Positions 1 through 8,271 of a stretch of DNA of 64,000 nt are shown piece after piece. Under the pieces are notes generated by a model. It saw nothing but the letters and a program-made list of their open reading frames with translations, made no database searches and was not told the DNA's origin. The stretch covers positions 5,687,187 through 5,751,186 of the forward strand of contig NZ_LN831776.1 of the NCBI RefSeq assembly GCF_000981585.1, given 5' to 3'. The DNA is from Paenibacillus riograndensis SBR5 (GTDB taxonomy: Bacteria; Bacillota; Bacilli; Paenibacillales; Paenibacillaceae). Within the stretch, counting starts at the first letter, position 1, and every line of letters begins with the position of its first letter. The position numbers were made by a program, and so were the translations under genes.

Positions 1-495
1 GGAAGCATGGAAGTAGAAGCTGTCCTCCGGAATCTCCTTCTCCACATAATCAACATAGAAATAGAGGACCATTTCATCTTCGCACTCATTAATAATCTCG
101 ATCCGCGCGCTGCTGCGGAACGGCATTTCAAAAAAACAGTTCATCGCCGCCTTGTCCTCAATCACCCCCTGGGTCGTTATCATATTCAGCGGCATGGAGA
201 CATAGTGGCTGGCTACCCCGTGGCCGACCCCGAAGAAATCGCCAACCGGCGATTCCACACTGGGCTCCTCCTCCCCATCCCAGAACATGCGGACCAGCAC
301 TTTGCGGAACGCATATTTATTTTTGGCTGCGATTGTCATCCAGATATGCTGGATGATGCCCGAGCCTTCAATTTCAGCAATGGCTGCCGTTTGGCCGGCT
401 CCGATAACGATGAAATCCCGGTTGCCTCCCGTCTGATCCCAACTGGACTGTCTGCGGGACAGCCCTTCCTTGCGCAAATATAATGAATTCAACAC
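1..495 (-). CDS. GH172 (DUF2961) family glycosidase, partial
   Basis: This is the N-terminal part (165 codons) of a DUF2961 protein, now glycoside hydrolase family 172, whose characterised members act on alpha-D-fructofuranosides/difructose anhydrides or alpha-D-arabinofuranosides. It runs off the left window edge, so the C-terminal half is missing. Visible family landmarks are the IIQHIWMT segment, the RMFWDGEEEPSVE strand and the GDFFGVGHG loop, all of which recur in the complete paralogue at 9308-10396. The start is a GTG at 495 preceded by AAGGAG at good spacing; a TTG one codon later is the alternative. It is the last visible gene of a minus-strand cluster with two ABC permeases, a binding protein and a two-component pair, so it probably degrades the imported sugar in the cytoplasm. 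No signal peptide is visible. The exact substrate cannot be told. Confidence 0.85.
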   Translation of the reverse strand, partial: MLNSLYLRKEGLSRRQSSWDQTGGNRDFIVIGAGQTAAIAEIEGSGIIQHIWMTIAAKNKYAFRKVLVRMFWDGEEEPSVESPVGDFFGVGHGVASHYVSMPLNMITTQGVIEDKAAMNCFFEMPFRSSARIEIINECEDEMVLYFYVDYVEKEIPEDSFYFHAS

Positions 496-518
496 AATCC
501 CTCACTCCTTAAGGATAA

Positions 519-1352
519 TCAGGCTTTGATGCCTGTAAGTGTAATGCCCTCTATAAAGTACCTCTGCCCGATAAAAAAGACAACAATCGCCGGAGCCAGC
601 ACCACCGTTGCCGCCGCCATCATCAGATGCCATTCCGCAGCGTACATGCCTTTAAATTGCTGCAAGCCGAGCGCCAGCGTATATTTGGACTCGCTGTTCA
701 GATAGACCAGCGGCCCCAGAAAGTCATTCCAGGAAGCCAGAAAGGTGAACAGGCCGACAACGACCAGCGCGGGCCGGGTCAGGGGAATGATGATGGAGAT
801 AAAAATCCGCCAATGACTCGCACCGTCCACATAAGCCGCCTCGTCAAGGTCGCGGGGAATACTCAGATAGAACTGGCGCAGCAGGAAGATATTGAACGCG
901 CCGCCGCCGAACCAGGCCGGTGCAATCAGCGGTATGAAGGAATTGGTTAATCCCAGCTTGCTCCAGCCGATAAAGGTCGGAATCAGCGTAACCGCATAGG
1001 GAAGCATCATGCTGGACAAGAGCAGGCCGAAAACAAGGTTCCGGCCTCTCCAGGACATGCGGGCAAAGCTGTACGCACTGATGGAGCAGGTCACAAGGAC
1101 ACCCAGCATCGTAAAAATTACAATAACCGTTGTATTGATAAAATAACGGCCAAACGGCAGAATGGTCAGCGCTTCGCTGAAATTGCCAAACCGGAAGGGA
1201 TCGGGTATCCAGATGGGGGGCAGCTCAAAAATTTGCCCCATATCCATCAGGGAGCTGCGGATGAGCCAGATCAGCGGCAGCAGACTGAAGAGGCCTCCGG
1301 CCACAAGCACCAAATATACCAATCCCTTCTCAACCCATGCCTTTGCCCTCAT
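519..1352 (-). CDS. Carbohydrate ABC transporter permease, MalG type
   Basis: Inner-membrane permease of a CUT1 sugar importer, 277 aa, the usual length for MalG/AraQ-type subunits. Six hydrophobic segments can be followed, starting with one near residues 12-32. The cytoplasmic coupling loop (EAA loop) reads DEAAYVDGASHWRIFISIIIPL, shown here only as a location around residues 168-190. The start overlaps the stop of the MalF-type gene by four bases (ATGA), indicating translational coupling. Together with 1349-2284 and the binding protein 2366-3802 it makes a complete importer apart from the ATPase; Bacillota commonly use a shared MsmX-like ATPase encoded elsewhere, which is inferred here since no ATPase gene is present in the cluster. 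Confidence 0.93.
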   Translation of the reverse strand: MRAKAWVEKGLVYLVLVAGGLFSLLPLIWLIRSSLMDMGQIFELPPIWIPDPFRFGNFSEALTILPFGRYFINTTVIVIFTMLGVLVTCSISAYSFARMSWRGRNLVFGLLLSSMMLPYAVTLIPTFIGWSKLGLTNSFIPLIAPAWFGGGAFNIFLLRQFYLSIPRDLDEAAYVDGASHWRIFISIIIPLTRPALVVVGLFTFLASWNDFLGPLVYLNSESKYTLALGLQQFKGMYAAEWHLMMAAATVVLAPAIVVFFIGQRYFIEGITLTGIKA

Positions 1353-2284
1353 CTGGCTTCATCCCCTTCGTAATACACCCATTTTTTCGATGACTTGAAG
1401 ACCATATAGGTCAACAGCATAATGATGATGAACAGCACCCAGGCAATGGCGCTCGCGCTTCCCATCCGCGAGAACTGAAAGGCTTCCCGGTACAGATAGA
1501 AGACATAGAACAAGCTGGCATTGTTGGGTCCGCCGCTGGTCATGACATAGGCCTGGGAGAACACCTGAAACCCGTTAATGATGCCCATAATCAGGTTGAA
1601 AAAAATCGTCGGCGTCATCATGGGAATCGTAATATTCCGCAGCTTATGAAGCTTCGAGCCCCCGTCTATTTCAATCGCCTCATACAGCGAGCGGGGAATA
1701 TCCTGCAGGCCGGCCAGGAAGATAATCATCGTCCCTCCCGTTGTCCACAGGTTCATCAGCGCCAGCGAAGGGACCACGGATTTCTCTCCAAAAATCCATT
1801 GGCTGCCGGGAAGGCCAATGGCCCGGAGCATCTCGTTAGCCAGCCCCAAATCGGGATTCAGCAGCCACAGCCAAATGAACGAAATCGCGATAATCGGCAC
1901 GATGGACGGCAGATAGAAAACCGTCCGGAAGATAGCTTTTCCCTTAATGTTCCGGTTCAGAAGTATGGCCAGCAGAAAGGAATAGATAATGCCTGTTGGC
2001 ACACTAAGCACCACAAAGTACAGAGTAACCCCAAGCGATTTGTAAAAATACTGGTCTTCCCCGCTGAACATTCTGGTGTAATTGTCCAGACCGATAAAGG
2101 TGGGTGAATTGGACCCCGAGTAGTCGGTAAAGCTCATATACAGGCTGTAGATCATGGGACCCAGTGTAAAAATCAGCAGCCCAAGAATGGCCGGGAGGGC
2201 AAACAGGATGCCGTACAGCTCATTTTTGTAGGAGCTGCGCTTCGTCTTCGGACGGTTTACGCTCAGGGAAGGAACGGGTTCCAT
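1349..2284 (-). CDS. Carbohydrate ABC transporter permease, MalF/UgpA type
   Basis: Membrane permease partner of the 519-1352 gene, about 311 aa with six predicted membrane spans; the EAA-loop sequence EAIEIDGGSK lies in the C-terminal third. An open frame continues upstream to 2359 but without a ribosome site; the AAAGGA just ahead of 2290 favours ATG at 2284 (9 nt spacing) or ATG at 2290 (3 nt). A 9-bp hairpin separates it from the binding-protein gene. It ends by ATGA overlap with the MalG-type gene. Sugar specificity is unknown, but the adjoining GH172 gene suggests a fructo- or arabino-furanosyl oligosaccharide. Confidence 0.92.
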   Translation of the reverse strand: MEPVPSLSVNRPKTKRSSYKNELYGILFALPAILGLLIFTLGPMIYSLYMSFTDYSGSNSPTFIGLDNYTRMFSGEDQYFYKSLGVTLYFVVLSVPTGIIYSFLLAILLNRNIKGKAIFRTVFYLPSIVPIIAISFIWLWLLNPDLGLANEMLRAIGLPGSQWIFGEKSVVPSLALMNLWTTGGTMIIFLAGLQDIPRSLYEAIEIDGGSKLHKLRNITIPMMTPTIFFNLIMGIINGFQVFSQAYVMTSGGPNNASLFYVFYLYREAFQFSRMGSASAIAWVLFIIIMLLTYMVFKSSKKWVYYEGDEAR

Positions 2285-2320
2285 ACACATGCTTCCTTTC
2301 TTCGGGCTGCTGCCGGCAGC

Positions 2321-2347
2321 GGCTCTGCCCGTGAATCCGGCAGAGCC
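2321..2347 (-). other. Intercistronic hairpin between binding protein and permease genes
   Basis: Perfect 9-bp stem (GGCTCTGCC / GGCAGAGCC) with a 9-nt loop and no T-tract, lying just after the binding-protein stop. Such hairpins usually protect the upstream mRNA segment from 3' decay, so that the binding protein is made in excess over the permeases. The role is inferred from position and structure. Confidence 0.6.
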
Positions 2348-2365
2348 ACCTTCCGGCAAAGCCCG

Positions 2366-3802
2366 TTATTTCAAATACGTTCCCTTAACCAGCGGCTTCA
2401 CTTTGGCTTCTACTTCTTTCATTGCCTCTGCGGCGGTTTTGGTGCCGAGCCATACCTGGTCCAGCCCCGCCGTTACCGCAGCGTCAATCTCCACAAAGTT
2501 TCTGACATTATTCTCTGCCGAAGGCTCAGCATGCTCGTAAGTGGAACGCATAACGGCATCCTGGAACCCGGCCGGGCGGCCCGGAAGCTTCTCGTTGGCC
2601 CAGCTGTCAACCAGCTTCGGATCCTCATACCACTGCTTCAGCTGCGGCATCCACAGCCCTTGATGAAGCTCCAGCACATTCTGCGGGTCCGTGAGGAATT
2701 TAGAGAATTCCCAAGCCTCCTTCGGATGCTTGGAGCTCTTGAAGATAATCAGGGAACCTCCGAGGAAGAAGGTCTTGTAGTCCTTCAGAACCGGCAGTAC
2801 ACCGACTCCCCAGTTGATATTGGCTTTGCTCAGATCCAGATGGTTCCAGCTTCCGTCGATGACCATCGCAACCTTTCTGGATTGAAGCGCAGTTGCCGGT
2901 GCCGGAATGCTGCTGGCTTGAACCGGTGAAGGCGCAACATGGTATACATTGATCAGATCAGCGATTCTTTGGATGGCTTCAGTAGCTTCAGGCTTGGAAA
3001 GTCCGAACTCCTTGCCGTCCTTTGTCAAATAATCCCCGCCGTTGGACAGTACCAGCGGCATGTAGGACAGCCAGCTTAGGCTGAACTTCACACCATATTG
3101 CTTGATGTTCTTGGGATCAAATCCCGGATCATCGGGATGCTTGCCGTTCCGGTCAAGCGTGAGCTTTTTGGCTGTGTCCACGAATTCATCCCATTGCCAG
3201 GCTTCTTCCGCTTTGGTCGGCGGCAGCTCTACCCCTGCTTCCTTGAACAGATCCGCATTGTACATCAGGGAAGGAACGACAGAGGCCTGATAAGGCCCGG
3301 CACTTTTATCTGTATCCCAGTTCCACCAGGCGTACTGGAGATAATCCTCCTTTTTAATGCTTGGGTCATCCTTCATCAAATCGAAGAAATTATAGATCAG
3401 GCCTTCTTCACCCATCTTCAGCTTCCATGCGGCAGAGTAGCTCAGGTCAGGTGCTTCATTTCCGGCAATCATGGCATTCAGCTTCTGTAAAAAGTCTGTG
3501 CCCGGGATATGGATGGAATCGATGGTGATGTTGGGATTTTTTGCTTCGAAAGCCTTAATGGCATCCTCCACCGCCTGCTTCTCCTGCGGGCTGCCCCAGA
3601 ACGTGAATTTCAGTGTAACCTTATCCCCTCCGGCCGATCCGGTTTCTCCAGCAGCGGGACTGTTTCCCTCCTTAGCATTTCCTTTGCTTGTATTCGCCGC
3701 CGTATTCGTGTTGTTCCCGCCCGCCCCGCAAGCGGTTACAATTAACGCCATAATCAGTAGGAAGAGTAACATCAGCTTGGTTCTGCCGGTATATTTTCTC
3801 AT
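2366..3802 (-). CDS. Extracellular sugar-binding lipoprotein of ABC importer
   Basis: Family 1 solute-binding protein, 478 aa. The N-terminus is a lipoprotein signal: positive MRKYTGRTK, a hydrophobic run, then lipobox VTAC with the lipidated Cys near residue 25, followed by a Gly/Asn/Thr-rich linker. The mature part has the two-lobe MalE-type pattern (TFWGSPQEKQ near the start, GNEAPDLSY, and a C-terminal FSKFLTDPQNVLE region). RBS AAGGGGG precedes the ATG. It sits 172 bp after the histidine kinase gene and probably has its own promoter in that gap, controlled by the YesN-type regulator. The bound sugar is unknown. Confidence 0.93.
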   Translation of the reverse strand: MRKYTGRTKLMLLFLLIMALIVTACGAGGNNTNTAANTSKGNAKEGNSPAAGETGSAGGDKVTLKFTFWGSPQEKQAVEDAIKAFEAKNPNITIDSIHIPGTDFLQKLNAMIAGNEAPDLSYSAAWKLKMGEEGLIYNFFDLMKDDPSIKKEDYLQYAWWNWDTDKSAGPYQASVVPSLMYNADLFKEAGVELPPTKAEEAWQWDEFVDTAKKLTLDRNGKHPDDPGFDPKNIKQYGVKFSLSWLSYMPLVLSNGGDYLTKDGKEFGLSKPEATEAIQRIADLINVYHVAPSPVQASSIPAPATALQSRKVAMVIDGSWNHLDLSKANINWGVGVLPVLKDYKTFFLGGSLIIFKSSKHPKEAWEFSKFLTDPQNVLELHQGLWMPQLKQWYEDPKLVDSWANEKLPGRPAGFQDAVMRSTYEHAEPSAENNVRNFVEIDAAVTAGLDQVWLGTKTAAEAMKEVEAKVKPLVKGTYLK

Positions 3803-3974
3803 TGTTTATCCCCCTTGATTCGAATGTAAGCGCTGCAGCCGCCTATACCCAGTGTATATGGGCCCGCCGTAAAAGCCTATGGTACGATCTTTCGTTTTCT
3901 GTACGATTTTACGGTCAATATAAAAAGATAACCCCACAAGCCATGGGCCGGGGGTATATATCATAATCCGGTCT

Positions 3975-5762
3975 TTACTCTGATCCGGGATAGGGGATAA
4001 CCAGCTTCACCCGGGTTCCGAATTCTGGGACAGACTCAATCTCTATACCGTGTTTGCCGCCATAGAGCAGCTTGATCCGTTTATCCACATTTTTCAGTCC
4101 GATATTGGGGCTCTCTGCCTTCAACAGCTGTTCCAGACGCTCCGGCTCGATGCCGCTGCCGTTGTCCTCTACACAGAACCGGATATCATCCCCCTGCCGC
4201 TGTCCGTAAATGGTAATCAGCCCGCCGCTCTCCATATTTCGAAAACCATGAATAATGGCATTCTCCACCAGCGGCTGCAGGAACAGCTTTGGCACGCTCA
4301 CCTCCAGCAGCTCAGGCTGAATATCAAAATCCACACGGAACCGGTGCTCGAAGCGGTTGGCCATAATCACGATATAATCCTGAAGCCAGGCAATATCCTC
4401 TCTCAGAAGCATCAGGTCTCTCCGGTTGTCTGTAGTGTAATGCAGCATCCGGGACAGGCTGATCAGCATATTGCTGACCTGCTCCTTCTCGCCGTAAACA
4501 GCCATCCAGTTAATAATATTGAGTGTGTTATATAGAAAATGAGGGTTGAGCTGGATGTTCAGCGCGAGGATTTCCGTCTCCCGCTCCCGCAGCTTGACTA
4601 CATAATTCTCATTGATCAGCTCCCTGACCTGCTCATTCATGCTGTTGAACTTCATCAGCACATGGCCCAGCTCGTCCCTGCCTTCCACCTTAATCTGCGC
4701 ATTGAAATCCCCGCCGCCTACCCGCTTGATGGCCAGCAGCAGCTTGCTGACCGGCGAAGAAATACGCGCGGATATCAGATAGGCGAACAGAAGCGAAAGG
4801 GCAAGCAGCGGTGCGCCCAGCGCCAGAATAAAGAACAAAATGGTATCTGCAATATCATGAGTCAATGCGCCTGGAGGAATCAGCACAACAGACAGCCAGT
4901 TGGTCACCGGAGATAAGGCGAAGCAGGCAATCATCCGCTTCCCGCCGGCAGTCACATAAGCCGTTCCGCTGCCCTTGCTCCGCAGCTCCTTCAGCCAGGC
5001 TGCCGGTTCCACGGTCCCAATACGCATTTTATCCTGATGGGCGATCATCGTACCGTTCTCACTGGCTACCAGGAATACCGACCCCTGAATCGGAATGCTG
5101 TCCCTGAATATATTGGCATACACATCATCCTTGAAATTCATCACCAGAACCGGCTTCTCAGATCCTGGGCTTGCCCGGACAATACTATCATTACGGACAC
5201 AGGAGGGATTGATCTGTCGGACAGCCGAGAACATATACCGGTATTCGATATTACTTCCGGCAAGCTCAGGCAGCGCATGCATCCGGGTATAATCATAGGT
5301 CGGCACCCAGGCGATACGACCTTTCCCTTCGGCTGCCGCCCGGTATAGCTCAGAGCTGTAGAAGTGGTCAGGGGGATAGGTATTTTTGTTCTTGTTTCCA
5401 TACACGAAGGCCCGTGTGACCAGTTCAGCGGAATACAGATCGGCAGATGGTGAAAAGTACCGCCCGAGAATCTCCGTCACTTTTTTATTGGTAGCAAGCA
5501 GCTGCTGTCCCCCGGCCGGTCCGCTCCCGTCAAAAATCTGATACAACTGGCACTCCACCATCAGCGAAAGGCTGTCATCCTGAATAATTTTCAGGCGTTC
5601 ATTGATGATCTGGTTGTTCTTCAGCACAATCTCACTGACGTTGTCACGGGCCAGCTTCAGCATAATCTCCTTGCTCGCATAATAATAACCAAAGCCGAGG
5701 ATCGTGAGAGGGAGGGTAATCAGCACAATATAAGACAGGATCAGTTTATTCTTCAGCTTCAT
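3975..5762 (-). CDS. YesM-type sensor histidine kinase
   Basis: Membrane sensor kinase, 595 aa. A first membrane span at about residues 7-28 and a second near 300-325 bracket a large extracellular Cache-like sensor domain. A HAMP linker follows (about 325-378), then the His_kinase domain with the phosphoacceptor motif NPHFLYNTLN (His near 408), and an HATPase_c domain with N-box PLVENAIIHG near 499, VEDNGSGI near 532 and NIGLKNVDKR near 554. It lies 8 bp after its cognate response regulator (5771-7378). Pairs of this type next to a CUT1 importer normally sense an extracellular saccharide and induce that importer. Confidence 0.93.
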   Translation of the reverse strand: MKLKNKLILSYIVLITLPLTILGFGYYYASKEIMLKLARDNVSEIVLKNNQIINERLKIIQDDSLSLMVECQLYQIFDGSGPAGGQQLLATNKKVTEILGRYFSPSADLYSAELVTRAFVYGNKNKNTYPPDHFYSSELYRAAAEGKGRIAWVPTYDYTRMHALPELAGSNIEYRYMFSAVRQINPSCVRNDSIVRASPGSEKPVLVMNFKDDVYANIFRDSIPIQGSVFLVASENGTMIAHQDKMRIGTVEPAAWLKELRSKGSGTAYVTAGGKRMIACFALSPVTNWLSVVLIPPGALTHDIADTILFFILALGAPLLALSLLFAYLISARISSPVSKLLLAIKRVGGGDFNAQIKVEGRDELGHVLMKFNSMNEQVRELINENYVVKLRERETEILALNIQLNPHFLYNTLNIINWMAVYGEKEQVSNMLISLSRMLHYTTDNRRDLMLLREDIAWLQDYIVIMANRFEHRFRVDFDIQPELLEVSVPKLFLQPLVENAIIHGFRNMESGGLITIYGQRQGDDIRFCVEDNGSGIEPERLEQLLKAESPNIGLKNVDKRIKLLYGGKHGIEIESVPEFGTRVKLVIPYPGSE

Positions 5763-5770
5763 CGTCCCAC

Positions 5771-7378
5771 CTACAATACATCTTTCTTCCGGAATTCCTC
5801 CGGTGACAGCCCGGTTTCCCGCTTGAATACTCTGGTAAAATAACCGGCGTCCCTGAATCCCACACTTAAGGCAATGGCTGAGATTTTCAGGTCCCCGTTC
5901 TGCAGCAGCTCCTTGGCTTTATCCATACGCAGGCGCAGCAAATATTCGGTGAAGGTCAGGGAGGTATGCTGTTTAAAAAAGCTGCTGAAATAGGCGGGGC
6001 TGAAAAAGAACTGCCGGGCAACATACTCCAGCGACAGGTCCTCCATGTAATGGGCCTCCAGAAATGCTTTGCACAGGCTGATGGTCCGTCCGCTTTTGTT
6101 CTCCTTGCGCTCCCCGATGCTGTCCATAATCCGGTTCAAATAAAAAGCTGCCCGCTTCTCGACTTCGTCCAGACTTTCACAGGCGGGAATCTGAAATTCC
6201 ATCTCGGAAATGAAGTTGCTCACTTCCTCCTGGCGGAGAAACAGTTCGCTTCCTTTGACTTCATTAACAAGAGCGTATAGGACGCAGTCTTTGAGATGGG
6301 CCGGGGACGGGCAGTCCCCTTCGAGCAGTCTCCCGATCAGCGTCTTCAGGGCCTGGGCCACTGTGTCTCTGTCCAGCCGTGCCAAAGCGTCTGTGATGCC
6401 TGTATCGGCAGGAACCATCTTCAGGCTTGGCTTATCCGGGTTGTAAGCGATTTCATCAAAGAGGACAAGCTGCCCTGCCCCCGTGTAAAAGGTGTACTCC
6501 AGCGCTTTCTGCGCCTGCTCAAAAGACTGCGGAGCCTCACTGTACAGATCCGCCACCCAGTTCCCTGCACCCAGAGTCAGGGTCAGGCCAAATTCGTCCC
6601 GGACCTGGCGGATGAATTGCCGGAACTGCTCCATATCCCGCTTCAGCAGCCATTCCAGGGAATGTGCCGAGGTCACAATAGACCCGATCATCGGGTCCGC
6701 ACCTTCCAGGTTGAAGGAAAGCGACGGACCCACGGTCTGATAGATTTCCTTCATCCAGTTTATCACGCTGGTCTTGAGCTCCTCAAAATCCTCAAGCGTA
6801 TAGAACTCCGCGACCTCCCGCTTCTGAAACTTGGCCAGCATAACAAAACCTCCGCTGACAGCGGGAAATAGGCTTCGTATTTCCTGAAGCTCCTCCTCGC
6901 TTGAAGCTGAACGCATCCACCGGCTGAGCAAATGCTGCTCATAGACCGGAGCTGCCGAGCTGAGCCGCTGCCGGAGAACCGCGCCATCCTGCAGACTCAG
7001 CCGCTCTTTCTCCAGCGCGGTATCAAGCTTGTCCAGAATCCCGGAAAGCTCCGGGAATGCCAGCGGCTTCAGCAGGTAATCGAAGGCTCCGAGCTGCAGG
7101 GCCTGCCTTGCATATTCAAAATTTCCGTATACGCTGAGAATCACAATTTTGACCCGCTCCCGGCGGCTCTCCATCCGTTCAATCAAAGTCAATCCGTCCA
7201 TATTGGGCATTCGGATATCTGTGAGAATAATATCGATCCGGTTATCTTCGATGATACGCAGCGCCTCAAGACCATCCTTCACCATAAAAATCCGGTATTC
7301 CGGCCTGAGCTGCTTAATCATGTCTGCAATACCCCGGCGGTGACGCGGTTCATCATCGGCGACAAGCACGTTGTACAT
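5771..7378 (-). CDS. YesN-type response regulator with AraC DNA-binding domain
   Basis: Response regulator, 535 aa. The receiver domain (about 1-120) carries the acidic pocket ADDE at 7-10, the phosphoacceptor Asp54 in LTDIRMPN and the conserved Lys in LLKPL. A long middle region of about 300 residues links to a C-terminal AraC/XylS double helix-turn-helix (about 435-535) ending with the typical GFRDAGYFTRVFKRETGLSP motif. Start ATG at 7378. It forms a two-gene operon with the YesM-type kinase and probably activates the binding protein/permease/GH172 genes downstream. Confidence 0.93.
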   Translation of the reverse strand: MYNVLVADDEPRHRRGIADMIKQLRPEYRIFMVKDGLEALRIIEDNRIDIILTDIRMPNMDGLTLIERMESRRERVKIVILSVYGNFEYARQALQLGAFDYLLKPLAFPELSGILDKLDTALEKERLSLQDGAVLRQRLSSAAPVYEQHLLSRWMRSASSEEELQEIRSLFPAVSGGFVMLAKFQKREVAEFYTLEDFEELKTSVINWMKEIYQTVGPSLSFNLEGADPMIGSIVTSAHSLEWLLKRDMEQFRQFIRQVRDEFGLTLTLGAGNWVADLYSEAPQSFEQAQKALEYTFYTGAGQLVLFDEIAYNPDKPSLKMVPADTGITDALARLDRDTVAQALKTLIGRLLEGDCPSPAHLKDCVLYALVNEVKGSELFLRQEEVSNFISEMEFQIPACESLDEVEKRAAFYLNRIMDSIGERKENKSGRTISLCKAFLEAHYMEDLSLEYVARQFFFSPAYFSSFFKQHTSLTFTEYLLRLRMDKAKELLQNGDLKISAIALSVGFRDAGYFTRVFKRETGLSPEEFRKKDVL

Positions 7379-7508
7379 CGCTATCTCTCCTCTCGCAGAA
7401 CAGCCAAATTGTAAGTAAGATAGTAAGGCAGCCTGCTGCGCCTGTCAATCTTCAAGTTCCGTCGAGTGAACTTGTCATTTTTCTATTTGGGGATTTGATT
7501 GTGACTAC

Positions 7509-7670
7509 GGGGAATGTTTGGACTTCCGGCCGCTGCTCATCTGCAGATTTCTTGATTTATACCACTGTTCGCGGTGGAAATCCGCAGACAGCTTATGCTG
7601 AAGATAGTGAGCTTTCCTGCGGAAAGCTTTCAGGCGGACGCTACCGCTCCGTAAGTATCCAAACTTCCCC
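7509..7670. repeat. MITE-like short element with terminal inverted repeats
   Basis: A non-coding segment of about 162 bp bounded by GGGGAATGTTTGGA at 7509-7522 and its near inverted copy TCCAAACTTCCCC at 7658-7670 (one-base indel). Internal smaller inverted repeats are also present (for example CTTTCCTGCGGAAAG around 7613-7627). No gene of its own is visible. The layout is that of a miniature inverted-repeat element; elements with similar ends are, to my knowledge, frequent in Paenibacillus. It lies between the response regulator promoter region and the tandem array. Confidence 0.55.
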
Positions 7671-7714
7671 TCCGTCACTTCTCCAAATGTTTTTCTTCAA
7701 GTTCGCTTTATCTA

Positions 7715-8122
7715 GCTCGCTTGGGGCGAAATCAAAGGTACTTTTACCTCTTATTTGCTCATCTAGCTCGCTTGAGGCGAAATCAAAGGTACTTTTACCT
7801 CTCATTCGCTCATTTAGCTCGCTTGGGGCGAAATCAAGGGTACTTTTACCTCTCATTTGCTCGTCTAGCTCGCTTGGGGCGAAATCAAAGGTACTTTTAC
7901 CTCTCATTTGCTCATTTAGCTCGCTTGGGGCGAAATCAAGGGTACTTTTACCTCTCATTCGCTCATCTAGCTCGCTTGGGGCGAAATCAAGGGTACTTTT
8001 ACCTCTCATTTGCTCATCTAGCTCGCTTGGGGCGAAATCAAAGGTACTTTTACCTCTCATTCGCTCATCTTGCTCGCTTGGGGCGAAATCAAAGGTACTT
8101 TTACCTCTCATTCGCTCCAACA
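7715..8122. repeat. Tandem array of eight 51-bp repeats
   Basis: Eight head-to-tail copies of a 51-bp unit beginning GCTCGCTTGGGGCGAAATCA, at 7715, 7766, 7817, 7868, 7919, 7970, 8021 and 8072. Copies differ at only a few bases (GGGG/GAGG, AAAGG/AAGGG, TTTGC/TTCGC). Each unit contains a small hairpin AGGTA-CTTT-TACCT. Because 51 is a multiple of three and the unit lacks stops in several frames, long open frames exist on both strands, including a minus-strand frame of 17-residue repeats (RGKSTFDFAPSELDE type, GTG at 8156). That frame has no properly spaced ribosome site, so I treat the array as non-coding; coding cannot be excluded. Confidence 0.85.
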
Positions 8123-8196
8123 ACGGTATTTCTGCCGTTGTTTCTGAATAAACCACCCTTCCACTCTCAACAACGGCATGGGTGTCTTATATTTTT

Positions 8197-8229
8197 AGAA
8201 AAAGACTGCCGAAAACCTCTCGACAGTCT
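8197..8229 (-). terminator. Rho-independent terminator of the LacI gene
   Basis: Read on the minus strand, AGACTGTCGA pairs with TCGGCAGTCT (one mismatch) around a 7-nt loop and is followed by TTTTTC. It lies about 40 bp beyond the stop of the LacI-type gene and would end the whole fructan operon. Confidence 0.8.
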
Positions 8230-8271
8230 CTCCCCTCTCTATCCTCACGCATTTATTTCTTGTATCCCTGC

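Noticed and set aside
7..483. Plus-strand open frame of 158 codons at the left edge
   Set aside because: It is antisense to the GH172 gene, which has family motifs and a ribosome site.
3823..3840. Possible cre upstream of the first sugar-binding protein (around TGTAAGCGCTGCAG)
   Set aside because: Only one half-site (CGCTTACA on the minus strand) fits the consensus.
7508..8122. CRISPR array
   Set aside because: The repeats are directly tandem without variable spacers, the unit is 51 bp, and no cas gene is near.
7641..8156. Minus-strand open frame of 171 codons made of RGKSTFDFAPSELDE-type repeats
   Set aside because: It follows from a 51-bp tandem repeat that is open in several frames; the GTG start lies directly on its only ribosome-like sequence and there is no promoter. 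Kept as a repeat, not a gene.
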